From positions 506,837,618-506,901,617 of the forward strand of contig NC_056745.1 of assembly GCF_019279795.1 (NCBI RefSeq): DNA of 64,000 bases. Direction: 5' to 3'. Under the pieces are notes generated by a model. The model saw only the letters and a list, made by a program, of their open reading frames with translations. It did not search any database and had not been told where the DNA came from. Of this stretch, positions 23,321-34,884 are shown piece after piece. The stretch is from Protopterus annectens (taxonomy: Eukaryota > Chordata > Ceratodontiformes > Protopteridae). A program made the position numbers and the translations under genes. Position 1 is the stretch's first letter. Each line of letters begins with the position of its first letter.

Positions 23321-24947
23321 TTACAGGTGTCTAGTGAGGTACATGCTAAATGGGGCATTGTACTCGATGACTGGCCTAATGAGGGAAGAGTAGAGGGAGA
23401 CAATGACCTCTTTCTTCCTGGATGCAAAACCCTTAGTAATGAGATGTGCCACATGGAAGGACTTTCTGACTACAATGGCAATGTGGTGGTCAAAAGAGAG
23501 GTTGCTGTCAACCTGTGTTCCCAGATCTCTTATAATGCCTTCTGTGTTCAGTGGACTACCATCAATGTGGTAATTCATGGGAACCGGGTTTTTCCCAAAG
23601 GGGATGACACATTTTTTGGCATTGATCTTAAGGCCATGGTTCTGACACTAGTCATTGGTCTCAGTGAGGTCTTTCTGTAGGATGTCAACATCACTTGGGG
23701 AGTTAGTAATAGCTCCCAGCTTGCTATCATCTGCCAACTTTGTCAGCCAGAGTCCCTTCATGTTGGCCTGGACTTCAGAGAAGTACATACCAAACAGGAG
23801 AGGACCCAGGGCCAAAACCTGTAGGACTCCACTCATGACTAGACAGCAGTCTGACTTGGAGTCAGATACTTTCACACTGTGGGTTCTATCTGTGATCCAG
23901 TTTGCAACCCACCTAGTGATATACAGGTTGATGGCTAGCTTAGTGAGTTTTTCTATGATTCCTGAGTGGGGAATGGTATCAAAGGCCTTGGCCAGATCAA
24001 GGTAAGCTGTATGAACCACCCTGCCTTCATCCACAGCTCTGGTAACTGACTCAAAAAGTCGACCAGGTTGAGGAGACATGATCTACCCTTCACAAAACCA
24101 AACTGTGTGGGATCCAGAGTTTGGAGATTCCCTGTATCCTTGTTTATTAGGTCCATGATGATGCATTCCATAGCTTTGCCTATCAGATTTGTCAGGCTAA
24201 TGGAGCGATAGTTCCCAGGGTCTGCAATCACTCCTCCTTTGTGGAGAGGGATGACTGTAGCAGTGCGCCATTCGGTAGGGACAAAGCCTGAGGTGAGGCT
24301 GTATTTGAACAGGGCTCACAGGTGAGGTGCCAGTTCACTTTGTAGTTCATGTAGAACACAGACAGGGATATTGTCAGGTCCCACAGAAGCTTGGACAGTG
24401 CTGTTTTAACCTATGCAGCAGTAATACTGGGTGCCTGGCAATGTACTGGTATTGTGACTGGTACTTTGGGGGGAGGGGTAAAGTTGGCACTGAATCTGTC
24501 AGCCAGTATATTGGCAATATCTGTTGGCTCAGTATAGGAGGTACCATTGTGCAGTAACTCAGAGCAAATCTGGATATTGCTGTGGAGATTCTTTACATAA
24601 ATATAGAAGGCCTTGTGGTTGTCTTTACTATCTGCTGCAATCCTGTTTTTATAGCTAGCTTTAGAGGATTTGATGAGGGATCTCAACATTTTGTTGAGGC
24701 TGACAAAGGAGTTTTTCCAGTCTTGGAGCTTCACATTAGTCCACATCAGTTTCCTCCTTTTGTTGCAGAGTTTGTTTATGGCAGGGGACCACCAGATTGG
24801 CTTCATTTTTTTGGAGGAGAGCATCCTGGTTCCATTGGGTATGGCAATATCCATGCATTTGTATACATGTTCGTACAGTGCATTGGTGTATGATGCGGCG
24901 GTCATGCAACTATTCTCCATTTGAATGGGTGCCATGAAGTTAGCCAC
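23321..24947 (-). pseudogene. CR1 reverse transcriptase (copy A)
   Basis: CR1 ORF2 linker and RT in pieces 24411-24947, 23953-24231, 23648-24079 and 23321-23578. Motifs in order are KPIWWSPAINKLCNKRRKL (linker), NYRSISLTNLIGKAMECII, QFGFVKGRSCLLNL, AYLDLAKAFDTIPHSG (catalytic region A), SGVLQVLALGPLLFGMYF (family SGVPQGSVLGPLLF, altered) and LTKLADDSKLGA (catalytic DD retained). The final piece has the LGTQVDSNLSFDHHIA and KGFASRKKEVIVSLYSSLIR thumb motifs. Stops and frame changes inactivate it. Confidence 0.85.
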
Positions 24948-24998
24948 CTCTGTTTTTTAAGAGCCCAAAGTTAACTTTGGAGAAGTTTTTCATGGTGG

Positions 24999-25823
24999 TT
25001 ACCTTTGCATGGGGGGGGGAGGATTGTGTAGTTCCAAGGTGATTAGTTTGTGGTTGGATTTAACCAGGGAGGAGTTGACTACTGGTGTAGAGCAATGGTC
25101 ACCCATGTTAGTAATGACCAGGTCAAGGATGTTGCTACCTCTAGTGGGGATAAGAACAAGCTGGTCCAGGGCACTGAAATTAATGGATTCCAGGAAATGG
25201 GCAAGTGTACTGATACATGAGTAGTTTTCCCAGTTAATGGAAGGGTAGTTGAAGTCACCCAGTGTGAGAGTATTAGGTTGGACCTTAATATTCTCTAGGG
25301 TGCTTAGGAATGTGGAGTGTGAGTCTTGGGACATGGTTGGGGACCTACAGCTGGCTATGACCTGAATCACTATCTTACCCAGTGTTAGCTCCCCTGAAAT
25401 ATCTCTGACCTGTTATGTTGGGCTACCAGTTTAGAGGTGTGCACATCCTTTATGAATATGGAAACACCACCACCGCCTTTGGAGCTTTGGTCCAAGTTCT
25501 GGGGTGAAAGGTGTGGAATGAATTATAGCCTGGTAATGCAGGGTGCTTTCTGTTGCTTTAAACCAGGTCTCTGTTACAGCACAAATGTCGATGTTCTCCA
25601 TTTTAAGGAGTGCTTCGAGCAAGTGCATTTTGAGATTTAGACTTCTAGCATTGAGCAGCATGACCCTCAGATTGCATTGGTTTGTAGCTGTTACGGTGGT
25701 AATTTGGTCTTTGGAACAACACCTAAAAAAGGCAATATGGGGTGGCAAGAGTCTTGGCCAGTATCCATAAGCCCAGGGGTGATAGATGTAGGCCATCTCT
25801 GGCAAAACATTGAGGTCTGTCAA
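24999..25823 (-). pseudogene. CR1 AP-endonuclease domain (copy A)
   Basis: Apurinic-like endonuclease at the N-terminus of CR1 ORF2, which nicks target DNA. Piece 25431-25823 begins near the domain start: NLRVMLLNARSLNLKMHLLE (the LNARSL signature), then DICAVTETWF. Piece 24999-25370 has LTLGDFNYPSINWENY (the GDFN motif), RGSNILDLVITN and KSNHKLITLEL, in the place of the SDH motif. The two pieces are in different frames, and the GGGV segment at about 25450-25480 is disrupted (RRWWCFHIHKG). Confidence 0.8.
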
Positions 25824-26140
25824 TCATGTCATCCCAGACAGACAGATACTGGATCCTCTTAGAATGACATCAGAAACTTAGCCAATTGTTGGCCATTTGG
25901 GCAGTCTTCTCCATCTCTATTGGATATGTGTCAAAGCTTTCAATTAAATGCACATGTTCCTATGAAATATAATTTCTGTCTAGTCTAGCCCAGATATTGT
26001 ACCTTGGGGAATTATGTCAATTCTCTCTGAGTTCCTACTGCTAAATTCTTGGTCTTCCATTCCAAATATTTTCATACATTTCTTCAGAATTCTACCCTCT
26101 TTTGTTATATTTTCCGTTCTAGATCACCCAGCTGGATCCC

Positions 26141-26472
26141 TTTCAGTTGGCTGAGTTTTCAGAAAATCAAAATTCACATGGTCGAGACCATATGATTGAG
26201 TTTTTGAAAACTCAAAGTTTTTGAATGGAGATCGTGGTAAAGCAAGGATAGAGAAATTTACCCTTTTCTTCACAGTAGTGTAATCTCAGAGTTGGTATAC
26301 ATAATTTTCAGGGGGTGTGGGGGCACAGGGAGACTTGCCCCCTTACATAAATGTAAAAAGTAGATTTTTGTGTTTTTTGGGAGTTTGTTTAATTTTTGAG
26401 TTTTCAGAAACTCGATCATATGGTCTTGTCTATATGAATTTCAAGTTTCTGAAAAATTGATCATCTGACATA
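26141..26472. mobile_element. Palindromic MITE, copy B
   Basis: Flanked by a GATCCC direct repeat (26135-26140 and 26473-26478) and inserted in L1 copy a. Arms of ~75 bp are imperfect inverted repeats. The left arm contains GAGTTTTCAGAAAATCAAAA and ACCATATGATTGAGTTT; the right arm carries the complements ACTCGATCATATGGTC and TTTCTGAAAAATTG. The core at about 26270-26345 (CAGTAGTGTAATCTCAGAGT, TTGGTATAC, GGGGGTGTGGGGG, then CTTGCCCCC) matches the core of copies A and C, though the arms differ. Confidence 0.75.
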
Positions 26473-26940
26473 GATCCCCCAGATACATCTGCACTGTTGC
26501 AAATCAAGTTCCTGCCCCCACCTATGTGTAATATCCCCCTGATGAAAGCTGATTGTTTCTTCTAAAATGTCTTAAGTTCCATAATAGCCATTTTTGTGGA
26601 ATATAAATACATGACAGTGCAATCCTCCTCCTTGTCAGTAGCCCCTTACTACTACAGATATACCATTATTATCTTTTTTCCTCTTCTGTCACTGTTGGAG
26701 CTCCTCTAGCAGTTAGTATAATTATTCACCTTTTTCTTTGTCCCTGATACTATGCTGAATATCTATCCTTAAATCATTTATTTATCAAATTCACATGCTC
26801 ATTTCTTTCTAAATTTGTCTCCTACAGCATTGGTATTTGCACTCTGCATTTCTTAATATAATTATTTACTCTCACCTTTTTTGTCTATACCTGTAAAGCA
26901 ATTTATGTTCCAAAATTTAAGGTCTGGAAGTAACTGGGTT

Positions 26941-26989
26941 CAGCAGTTCTGAAGAAGTCTTTATACAAGACGAAAGTGCCAGACTGCTC
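26941..26989 (+). ncRNA. Hammerhead-like motif next to L1 copy a
   Basis: Contains CTGAAGA (26949-26955), a stem II AGTCT...AAGAC-type hairpin (26956-26971), GAAA (26972-26975) and a closing helix AGCAGT (26942-26947) with ACTGCT (26983-26988). This is the hammerhead layout, with the core base U changed to A (CUGAUGA becomes CUGAAGA) and GAC in place of the usual UH cleavage context. Probably a decayed PLE or other retrozyme terminus; activity is unlikely. Confidence 0.4.
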
Positions 26990-28384
26990 TTTGCTTATTA
27001 ATAAATTTACTTGGTTGATTGGACTTTGGTCTATGTGGTTCCTGGACCTCTACCCAGTTTTCATCTGTTTTGGTTCCTAGTTTTTTTCGGTGGATATGTT
27101 CCAAAATAATATGGATACCATAGGCATTATGATAAGAAGTTATTGTTCCCACCTATTATACACAATAGCTTTTTTGAACGTGTTTCCAACGTTTGTGTTG
27201 CATGCATACAGTAATGTTCAGCAAGTTTCTCTTTTATACAGTTATTTCTTGTCATCTCCATTTGAACCTATGTCACATTTTTCAAGAATGTTTATCTTAA
27301 TGAAAATTTTCAAACAAAAAACAATCAGATGTCCAGAACACCTAATAACCTATTAACTTAAAACAAAAACACACAAATACATACATCTTAAAAAATTAAG
27401 TTTAACCCTCCTGATAGGAACAATTGCCCAGATTAACAGGTGCACCCACAGACATTACCTAATCTAAAATTAATGTTACCCATGTTAAAGCACATGTTAC
27501 AGCCTGTGCTCCCACTTACACTATTTGATGTCTGTTCTTGTCTTATCTCTGTTCCTCTCCCAGATGTGAAAAACAGCTTTGCATGCTTTCAGTAAACATT
27601 TACTTTTAGCCTTAAGGTAAAGTACAATGGCTGTCTTTAAATAAACCTAAATTATACATTTATTAAATGCATTCATGTATTAAGGCTGCTAGGAATGATG
27701 CTATCTCTTATTCACTTCCAATAATTTCAAATTATATTTTTTACTGAACTGCTTGTCCTTGTATCATTAAATTTTGCATTTCTCTAAGCAAATAGTGCTT
27801 GGAACTCTCAAGATTAATTGCTTGCATCTACAGACTGCTTGTTTCTATGGAAACGTAAGAAAAATTGTAAAACTGCCTTCAGGTGCAGACTTCTTAACCC
27901 ACTGAACATTTGATAAAGGAATATAAAAAGAAGCTAATATCATTGCATATGCAGGAAATGCAGCACTTCTCATGACATTCATCATTTTGCCTACTTGCTT
28001 ACAGAAAATGTTTGTTTTAGATTAAACCAATGGCATTAATCCAGATATTCAACAATGCAAAATTAAGAGAAAACATCTCAACTCTACTTATAATATAATC
28101 TATGCACTTTTACATCTCATCCCCACCTCAACAGTCCAAGATTAACTTACACTTGGTTTTGTCCAGCCTTTTCTCTCTTTTTACATTGTAATCCCTATAT
28201 TTCTTAAAACTAAAAAAGTAGTCATTTACATTAATATCTTTATCACATACAACAGTCACTGAAAGTCACCCTTACTCCCACCTTTAAGATACCCCAACTA
28301 CATACTACACAAATCTGCTTTACTACATAACATGCAGTTTATATCATGAAATGTTTTATACAAATACTATTAAGAACACAAATT
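26990..28384. other. Unassigned AT-rich sequence
   Basis: No family motif recognised. AATAAATTTACTTGG after the hammerhead-like motif resembles a retroelement 3' end. The remainder, including the open stretch 27090-27356 (plus), carries no domain I recognise. Confidence 0.35.
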
Positions 28385-28389
28385 GTTAC

Positions 28390-30052
28390 TCTGTTGGGCA
28401 TCTAAGGATATGTGGGAAGAGACTAAACAGAAGATAATACAAAATTGAGAAACTAGAAGCTTTGTTATATGGACATGGATACTAAGATACAAGCAATTAA
28501 AATGTTTTTAGTCCCTTTAGTCTTATACATAGGTCAGGCATATTTTTACCAACCAGAGGAGAAGCTGTGGATATCAACTATAAACGAGTCGAAGGATTTT
28601 ATCTGAGAAGAGAAGATAGCAAGGATCAAGTGGGATAAACTGATTCTTCCAACAGAACAAGGCAGACTAGGATTACCAAATTTGAGTGGGTATTTTAGAG
28701 CAGTTAAGGCTCTTATACATAGTACAAGCAGAAAAATATAATTCAAAGTGGAAAGAAATTATGATGATATGGGGGGCTCAAGAAATAAGGATAGATTTGG
28801 ATTTTGGATGCAGACTCTTAAGGAGAACAACAAAAATAATACAGAGTATTACAGTCTTAAAATAGCAGAGAGTATTCTAAGAACTAAACCAGCATGAAAA
28901 TGTAGAAAAAAGATTCTGCCAATAGGGATGACTGTGGTTAGGGATAAAGATAATAGGCAAGAGGGGCTGAAATTTATTGGAGAAAACTGGCAAAGGAGCC
29001 AAGGTATTGGGAACAAATAACTAGAAAGGAAAAGGTAAGAGAATGGGAAGAAGCCAAGAATGTTTTGGACTGCAGGTTAGAGATTGCCTTTGCAATCAAG
29101 TATTGATATTAGAGGATAGGCAAAGAAAAAGAAATAGGGGGTCCTAAATGAAAGACAAGCAGTGGTAGACTTTTTAATAAAATCTAGAACAGAAGCTGCT
29201 ATTAAAAAGGAATAATTAGTAGAGCATATAAAATATTGCATGATAATTATAAGCATCAATCAAAGAATCTTAGAAAGGATTGGGAAGAGAGAGACTGGAT
29301 AAGCAATTCACAAAGAGACAATGGAGGGATATATGTATCTCTCTTAAATATGCAACAAAATCTAGAAGATTTAGGTTCTTTGCCTGGAAGTATTTACATA
29401 GGTATTTTTATACCCCAAGTAGATTTCAAAGAATTTTTCCTCAGGTGGATAACAACTGTTAGAGATATAATGGACAAGAAAAAGGTGACTGGGAACCTAT
29501 TTTTGGGAGTGTAATGAGCTGGCAGACTTTAGGGATTCCCTGCTGACCGCTCTGTCAGAGATGCTGGGTGAGTGGATTGGATTAACTGGGGAGATGATTT
29601 TTTTGAGTTATGATACAGAATTGGAATTGCCTATACATAGTAAAGCCTTGCTGAGTCTAATTATGGTGGCTGCCAAAGAAGCAATTACTAGAAAATTGAA
29701 ACCAACGTCTATAGTAAAAGCGATAAAACAATTGGAACTAAGATCTTTAGAAAAGAGAAGGAACAAACTACATAGGAAAAATGGGAATTGTGGGAACAAT
29801 ATATGCAGAAAAGGAACTAGGTTTAAGAGGAATGATTTGAATGATCCATATAATGCTTAACTGACAATAACTGGATATATTATAAGTGATGTATAATGTC
29901 TGCAACTACAGTTGTTTCAAAGGTGTCTGTGATATATAATGTTTGCAACTAAAGTGGTGCTGATACTGTTTGTTTTTCATTTATATAAATGTAATATTGC
30001 TATGCAATATGTGATAATTTCATAAAGATGTTTATTGAAAAAAAAAGAACAA
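28390..30052 (+). mobile_element. L1-like LINE copy d, 5'-truncated, with poly-A
   Basis: The 3' ~1.66 kb of the same L1 family as copies a-c, in plus orientation. It starts within the ORF2 block after KYLGV (AAGGATATGTGGGAAGAGAC). It contains the C-terminal ORF2 region in broken pieces (29236-29514, 29561-29860) and ends in an A-rich tail at 30039-30052. It serves as the intact reference for two insertion sites in copy b: TAATACAGAGTATTACAG (28845) and TAGTAGAGCATATAAAAT (29217). Confidence 0.75.
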
Positions 30053-31250
30053 AACTTGTTTTACATAGTTACTTTTTTTCATTTTAGTCTCCTTTGAAAC
30101 ATTAGTAAACATAAAGTAGAGTATATGCTTTACAGTCCACCCACAAGTTTAACAAAGTTAACTAAAGTCCAGTCTTTCTCAACTACTTTTTCCTTGCAAA
30201 GCCATATTTCACAATTGTGATTGATACTTTATAGTTTCACATTTATTCCCTAATTTCAGTGTTGCTGGTCTTCTTCCTGTTCATCCCTATCTCCCAAATC
30301 CAGACTGATTCTAGTCAATGCTTGTGCTTTTTTTCTGTCACTCAAACAGTTTCCTTTGGAACATTGCAAAAGATTTCACTGGCTAAGTCTCTGCATGAGC
30401 TTTAATGCCAGAAGAATGAGAAGCGGAGCTCCTTTATATTTGATGATTCAACTTTTTTTGGATAAACTTTTGTATTTCCTCCTTAGCCTGTTCTGCATCA
30501 AAAATGTCTTTGATCCTCCAGGAAAAAAAAGTATTCTGAAGGCAGCCAGATGCAATAGCTTAAGTCTCACACCTGCTTCTCATCATTCCATGATTGCTAG
30601 GATAAATTTGCTTCCCTTCTGCCCAGTGTACAGTGAATAATCATTTTCAGCAAACACTCTATCTACTCTCTCCAGTTTTTAATACTTAACCCTCCTGCCG
30701 CAGTTTTGTCAGTATTGATTATTTCTGCTGGTATGAGTGCATCTTTAATAATACAGGTCTTGCTTGCTTTCTAATGGCCAGGTTTGGAGCATACATACAA
30801 TGTGCCCTTTCAATTAACAAACCCTGCTGTGGAATACCAGTCCAGGTGTTTATTTGTGCTTTTATAAAATTAATATAGTCTGTTCTTTCCAGTTTCTCTG
30901 GTATAGCATACAATCTCAGTAAAATATGTGTGCTCTGTCTTCTAACTACCATTTTTTGAAACAGCTCTTCTTGAGTAGTTTCATATTTAGCCAGCCTTTT
31001 TTCATTTCATCCTTTGATTTTTGCAGTTCCACTTCATCTGAGTAGCTTCTATTTTTCCTGCCTTTTGTTATTTTAGTTGCTATATACCTTCAGTGTTTCA
31101 TTTATTTTATTCAGCTCTGAGTACATTTGATTTATTTTTTCATAATGGCTTTTTAGTTATCATTTTTCCTAAAGAATAAGATATATGACAACTATGGCAA
31201 ACTTGGACATTAGACCTATTATCTTCATTTTCATTGTAATCCCTGTTTAT
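30053..31250 (-). pseudogene. L1-like ORF1 region (copy e)
   Basis: ORF1 of an L1/Tx1-type LINE in minus orientation, starting where the poly-A of copy d ends. The open piece 30719-30952 has the ORF1p RNA-binding pattern: HILLRLYAIPEKLE (family LRIxGIPE), then WTGIPQQGLLIERAHCM (IERAHR) and QARPVLLKMHSYQQK (RPIIVKF). ORF1p coats L1 RNA as a trimeric chaperone. Upstream, toward 31200, heptad-like Glu/Lys-rich sequence would be the coiled coil, but it is broken. The matching ORF1 piece in copy b lies at 47560-47680. Confidence 0.6.
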
Positions 31251-31950
31251 TCCTGAGTATGCTTCTTTCTGTGTAGACACTTACTAGTGAAAGGACCTAA
31301 CTTAATAAAATACTTGGAAGTACAGCAATCATAACAGTATAATCACACCAGCAAAGGTGGCTGCCTCATTTACTATAACCTAATCTAACTTTAATTTTTA
31401 AAAATTAAACCGCAACCTGAGTAAAACATAGGGGCTGATGAAACAGGAAGCCCTCTTCACTTGCACTAAAATTTGCATACCAATTCATTCTGCTTCCAGG
31501 ATGTAGTTGTGTGAACATCAGGCAAACCAGTTTCTCACTGGTGCAACGACATGCTGTGACTGAACCAGCCAATACAAAAGCACAAATTGGAGTGGTCATT
31601 GCTGAAAGCAGAGTAGCCACTGCATTGAGACTTAAAATTGAAGCACCCTGTATAAATTAGAGCCGGAGGTATACTGTGATTTGGGACTGTGTGCTACAAA
31701 TTATACTGAAATAAGGTAACCTTGTTTGTTCCTTTTTAATTTATTAACTATTAAGTTAAGTTTGTTGGATATTTAATTACATGATTACTTATTCATTGCA
31801 TAGCAGTTCATAGTTCAGAGGTGTTGGCTTATAACTGCTGGTTTACAATTGTTGGTTTGTAATTCAGATTTCTGATGTCCTGGAAGCTATATGACTATAC
31901 TGAAGCTCAGGTTTTGGGGTTTTGTATGTTTCATTTTTGACTTACAGTTT
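31251..31950. other. Unassigned sequence
   Basis: No recognised motif. A short open stretch (31405-31620, minus) has several Cys residues but no identifiable domain. Confidence 0.35.
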
Positions 31951-31954
31951 TTCT

Positions 31955-33510
31955 AAATATGTTGCTCCTTCCCTTTTGTAAGGATCCCTCTTCAAATTCT
32001 TGTTATCTCTTTTTACAATATTCAGTACTTCAAAAACAATTGGTTTAGATTTTGATTTCCATTTTTCTAGTAACTGCTTTTTGGAAGCCAACAGAATTAA
32101 ACTTATTAAGGCCTTATCCTGTATCCCAGCTAAAAAAAATAATTTCTTTAGTTACAGTGATTTGCTTCCCCAATATTTCTAACAGAGTATTTTCTAAAGA
32201 ATTTTTAAAATCTGTAGACTCATTACACTCCCAAAAACATGTTCCTGGTTATCTCGTTCTTCCCCATCACACCTCCAACATTTAATATGTACCTAAGGAA
32301 AAATTCTTGGAAGTCCTCTTGGGGTATAAAAATACCTAGGCAAACACTTCTAAGCAAAAATCCTAAACCTACGGAACTTTATTGCATACTTGGAGGCCAT
32401 ATACATGCTTCCCATTCTTCACTTTTAAATAGCCTTTCCTATGTCTTTTCCAAATCTTTTCTAACCAACTCTGATTGACTCTTATAGTTATCATGCAATA
32501 TTTTACATGTCCTACTAATTATCCCTTTTTTAACAGAAACTTCTCTTCTAGAGTCAACTAAAAACTCTGCTGGTGCAGTTCTTTCACTTAAGGCTCCCCC
32601 ATCTCTTTCTCTTTCCCTTTGCCTATACTCTGATATCAGTCCCTGATAGGGAAAGCAGTCTCTAGCCTACAGTCCAAACGTGTTCTTGGCCTTGTCCCAC
32701 TCTGTTACCTTTCCCTCTCTAGTTACTTGCCAGTTTTCTCCAGTAAATTCCTGGCCCTTCCTGCCTATTTTCTGTAATCCTACTGCAGTCATCCCTATTA
32801 GCAAAATATCTTTTCTCTGTTCCCATGTTGGCTTACTTCTTAGAATACTTTCTACTACTTTATGACTATAATATTCTATGGTAGTTATTATTCTTAGTGA
32901 AGATCTGTATTCAAAATCTAACTCTCTCTTTATTTCTTGAACTCCTCCCCCTGTTTCATCATCTCATTATAACTTTCTGCTTGTGTTATATATGTGAGCC
33001 TCAACTGTATAGTTCTAAAATATCCCTTGAAATCAGGTAATCCTAAACCACATTGGTCTATTATTATGATCAACCTATACCACTTAACTCTCATACTCTT
33101 CCCCTCCCAGACAAATTCTTTTCAGCTGTTTATTAATTATTACCCTATCTGGTTGATAAAAAATAACTGACCAGTATATAAAACTAAAGGGTCTAAAAAC
33201 ATTTTCACTGTTTGTATCTTACTAGTCTTATCCATAAACAAGAACTTCCACTTTCTTAGTCTTTTTATTATCTTTTGTTTAGTCTCTTCCCACATACCTT
33301 TAACTGCCATAAAAGAAGCTTTTTTAATCCATACTTTTAAATACTTCATTTTATCGTGTCCCCATACATATAGGTATTGCAGGACCAATTCATGTGTGGG
33401 TATCAATTTGCAGCCAGGGCCTTTGTTTTATTGTCATTAATTTTACATCCTGGAAAAAAAACATAAACCTACCTCATAATGTTCCTCAACACCCAGATGT
33501 CTTTTGCGTC
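31955..33510 (-). mobile_element. L1-like LINE copy c (minus)
   Basis: A 3' fragment of the same L1 family in reverse orientation. The block at 32255-32330 (TTCCCCATCACACCTCCAAC, GGAAAAATTCTTGG) parallels 19600-19650 of copy a. The open piece 33140-33406 has HDKMKYLKVWIKKASFMAVK, equivalent to the KYLGVQIKK block, followed by RLRKWKFLFMDKTSKIQ. It is truncated at about 33510, just upstream of that block, so the RT catalytic region is absent. Confidence 0.75.
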
Positions 33511-33592
33511 AAAGTTTTTTATTAAAGTTTATAACATCTAAGTGCATCAAATAAACAATAAGTGGCTAACAGCCATTGTTAATGCCATCAGG

Positions 33593-33943
33593 GGGTCTAC
33601 TTCATAGGATCGAAATTTCAGAACATCGAACCTCTGATCAGCAAAGACCAGAGGATCAAAGTTATGAAATATCAAACCTACAAAAAAAAATCTAAAACAT
33701 GAAAATGTCTTATTTCACTTTTTTGCAGAGGAGCAAGCCCCACTGCGCCCCCCCCCCACACCCCCTGCTACTTAAATATACCAACTCCAAGATTGCACTA
33801 CAGTGAGAAGAATGGTAAAGTTCTCATTCCGCACTGTACATCGATCTCCTTTCACAAGGCTTGAAATTTCAAAACTTCAATCCTCTGGTTTTATATGACC
33901 AGAGGTTCAATGGTCTGAAATTTTGATCCTTTGAAGGGGATCA
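33593..33943. mobile_element. Palindromic MITE, copy C
   Basis: Flanked by an exact 8-bp direct repeat CCATCAGG (33585-33592 and 33944-33951), the size expected for hAT-type insertion. Arms of about 88 bp are inverted repeats: left GGATCGAAATTTCAGAACAT and CGAACCTCTGATC; right GACCAGAGGTTCAATGGTCT and GAAATTTTGATCCTTTGAAG. The core, read on the minus strand (33840 to 33730), has CACTGTAGTGCAATCTTGGA, GTTGGTATATTTAAG and a GGGGGTGTGGGGGG run, as in copies A and B. No open frame. Confidence 0.8.
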
Positions 33944-33951
33944 CCATCAGG

Positions 33952-34646
33952 TACACCCATTAGCAACAATATCTCAAGCCCCATCAACTTCATATTGATT
34001 CTACAAATGGGAAATGGATTAAGTCCATCGTACAAGCAAGGCTGCCACAATGCCTACTTCTATTTGTGTTTGAGTGTAGCTTACATGGGTTCTGCCTAAG
34101 AAAATCAAGGAAATGACAACACACCAAAAGATTTTCTAATCTCTTTCTCTTCCACTTTTGATGCACATACAGTATTCCTTCTCCCAACCTATTCATTTCT
34201 AACACCCATTTTCAGACCTTAAGTGTTTCCAGTTGTCAAAGACTAGTTTATATTCCCCTTGATTGCACAGAGTAGCCATTCCACAGCCTTTAGACTTATC
34301 CAACAAGAAATTCCTTAGAAAATCTATTAAGAACAACATTGTTGATTATCTAATAAACCTCTTACCATTCAGCTCTGTTACATAGATGGATAAAGTCTTG
34401 AATATGACACTTGCATCCCAACACTTAATAGTAACTTTGATGCTACAACAGCTAGTGAGGCAGGGTGGGACTGAGAAGTGAATGCTGACTCAACTCTCCT
34501 GGTAGAATCGAGGTGATACAGTCCTCTGGAATGATGATGATGTCAATTTCTGACAAAAACAGTTAAACAGCAGGCAACATAAAGGCCAGGGATGTGTGAC
34601 TGGTGCTTCCAACCTGCATCTGAATGGTAGTTCCCACATTAGATAT

Positions 34647-34648
<2 letters not shown>
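33952..34648. other. Unassigned sequence
   Basis: No gene or repeat recognised before the TG run. Confidence 0.35.

Positions 34649-34737
<89 letters not shown>
34649..34737. repeat. (TG)n microsatellite
   Basis: About 85 bp of nearly pure TG repeat. It creates the artificial Thr-His and Cys-Val frames nearby. Confidence 0.95.
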
Positions 34738-34738
<1 letters not shown>

Positions 34739-34884
34739 TTGCATGTAGAAGCATAGACATAGGAAACATTCATTTCAATGAACACAGAGATCACCCCTCT
34801 GTGTGGAGTTGAAACAATTAAAAAAAAAACCTGATAGCTGCCTGCATAACAGCGTCCCAATGATTAGCTGTCACCTCAAAAAGT

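Larger units (their letters stand above)
22795..25918 (-). mobile_element. CR1 LINE (copy A), 3.1 kb, inserted in L1
   Basis: A nearly full ORF2-bearing CR1 in minus orientation inside L1 copy a. It runs from an endonuclease start near 25830 to the 3' octamer-like tail at 22795-22810 (CATTCATAGGTTCATATG on this strand). L1 continues on both sides: ACATGTTCCTATGAAAT at 25950 and GATCTGAAATA at 22783 are adjacent blocks in the intact L1 at 50.2 kb. No clear target duplication is seen, which is common for CR1. Frameshifts break ORF2 into at least six pieces. Confidence 0.85.
19535..26935 (-). mobile_element. L1-like LINE copy a (minus), split by three insertions
   Basis: An L1/Tx1-type LINE in reverse orientation, matched by eye to the plus copy at 47-57 kb. 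Pieces are 19535-21047, 21894-22794, 25919-26140 and 26473-about 26935. It carries, in minus order, the endonuclease N-terminus (near 26930), endonuclease C-terminus, the pre-RT linker and RT (RGTRKWCLLSPLLSALYLE at about 20640-20700, where the family usually has GTRQGCPLSP), FIDD in place of FADD, and the KYLGVQIKK block (about 20340-20380). Inserted elements are L2-like (21048-21893), CR1 (22795-25918) and a MITE (26141-26472). Joining the L1 pieces across each insertion restores continuity. Confidence 0.8.

Noticed and set aside
23303..24005. Plus-strand open frames of 103-125 codons across CR1 copy A
   Set aside because: They are antisense shadows of the CR1 ORF2 on the minus strand.
29608..29799. 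Minus-strand open frame in L1 copy d
   Set aside because: Antisense to the L1 ORF2 C-terminal region on the plus strand; no independent support.
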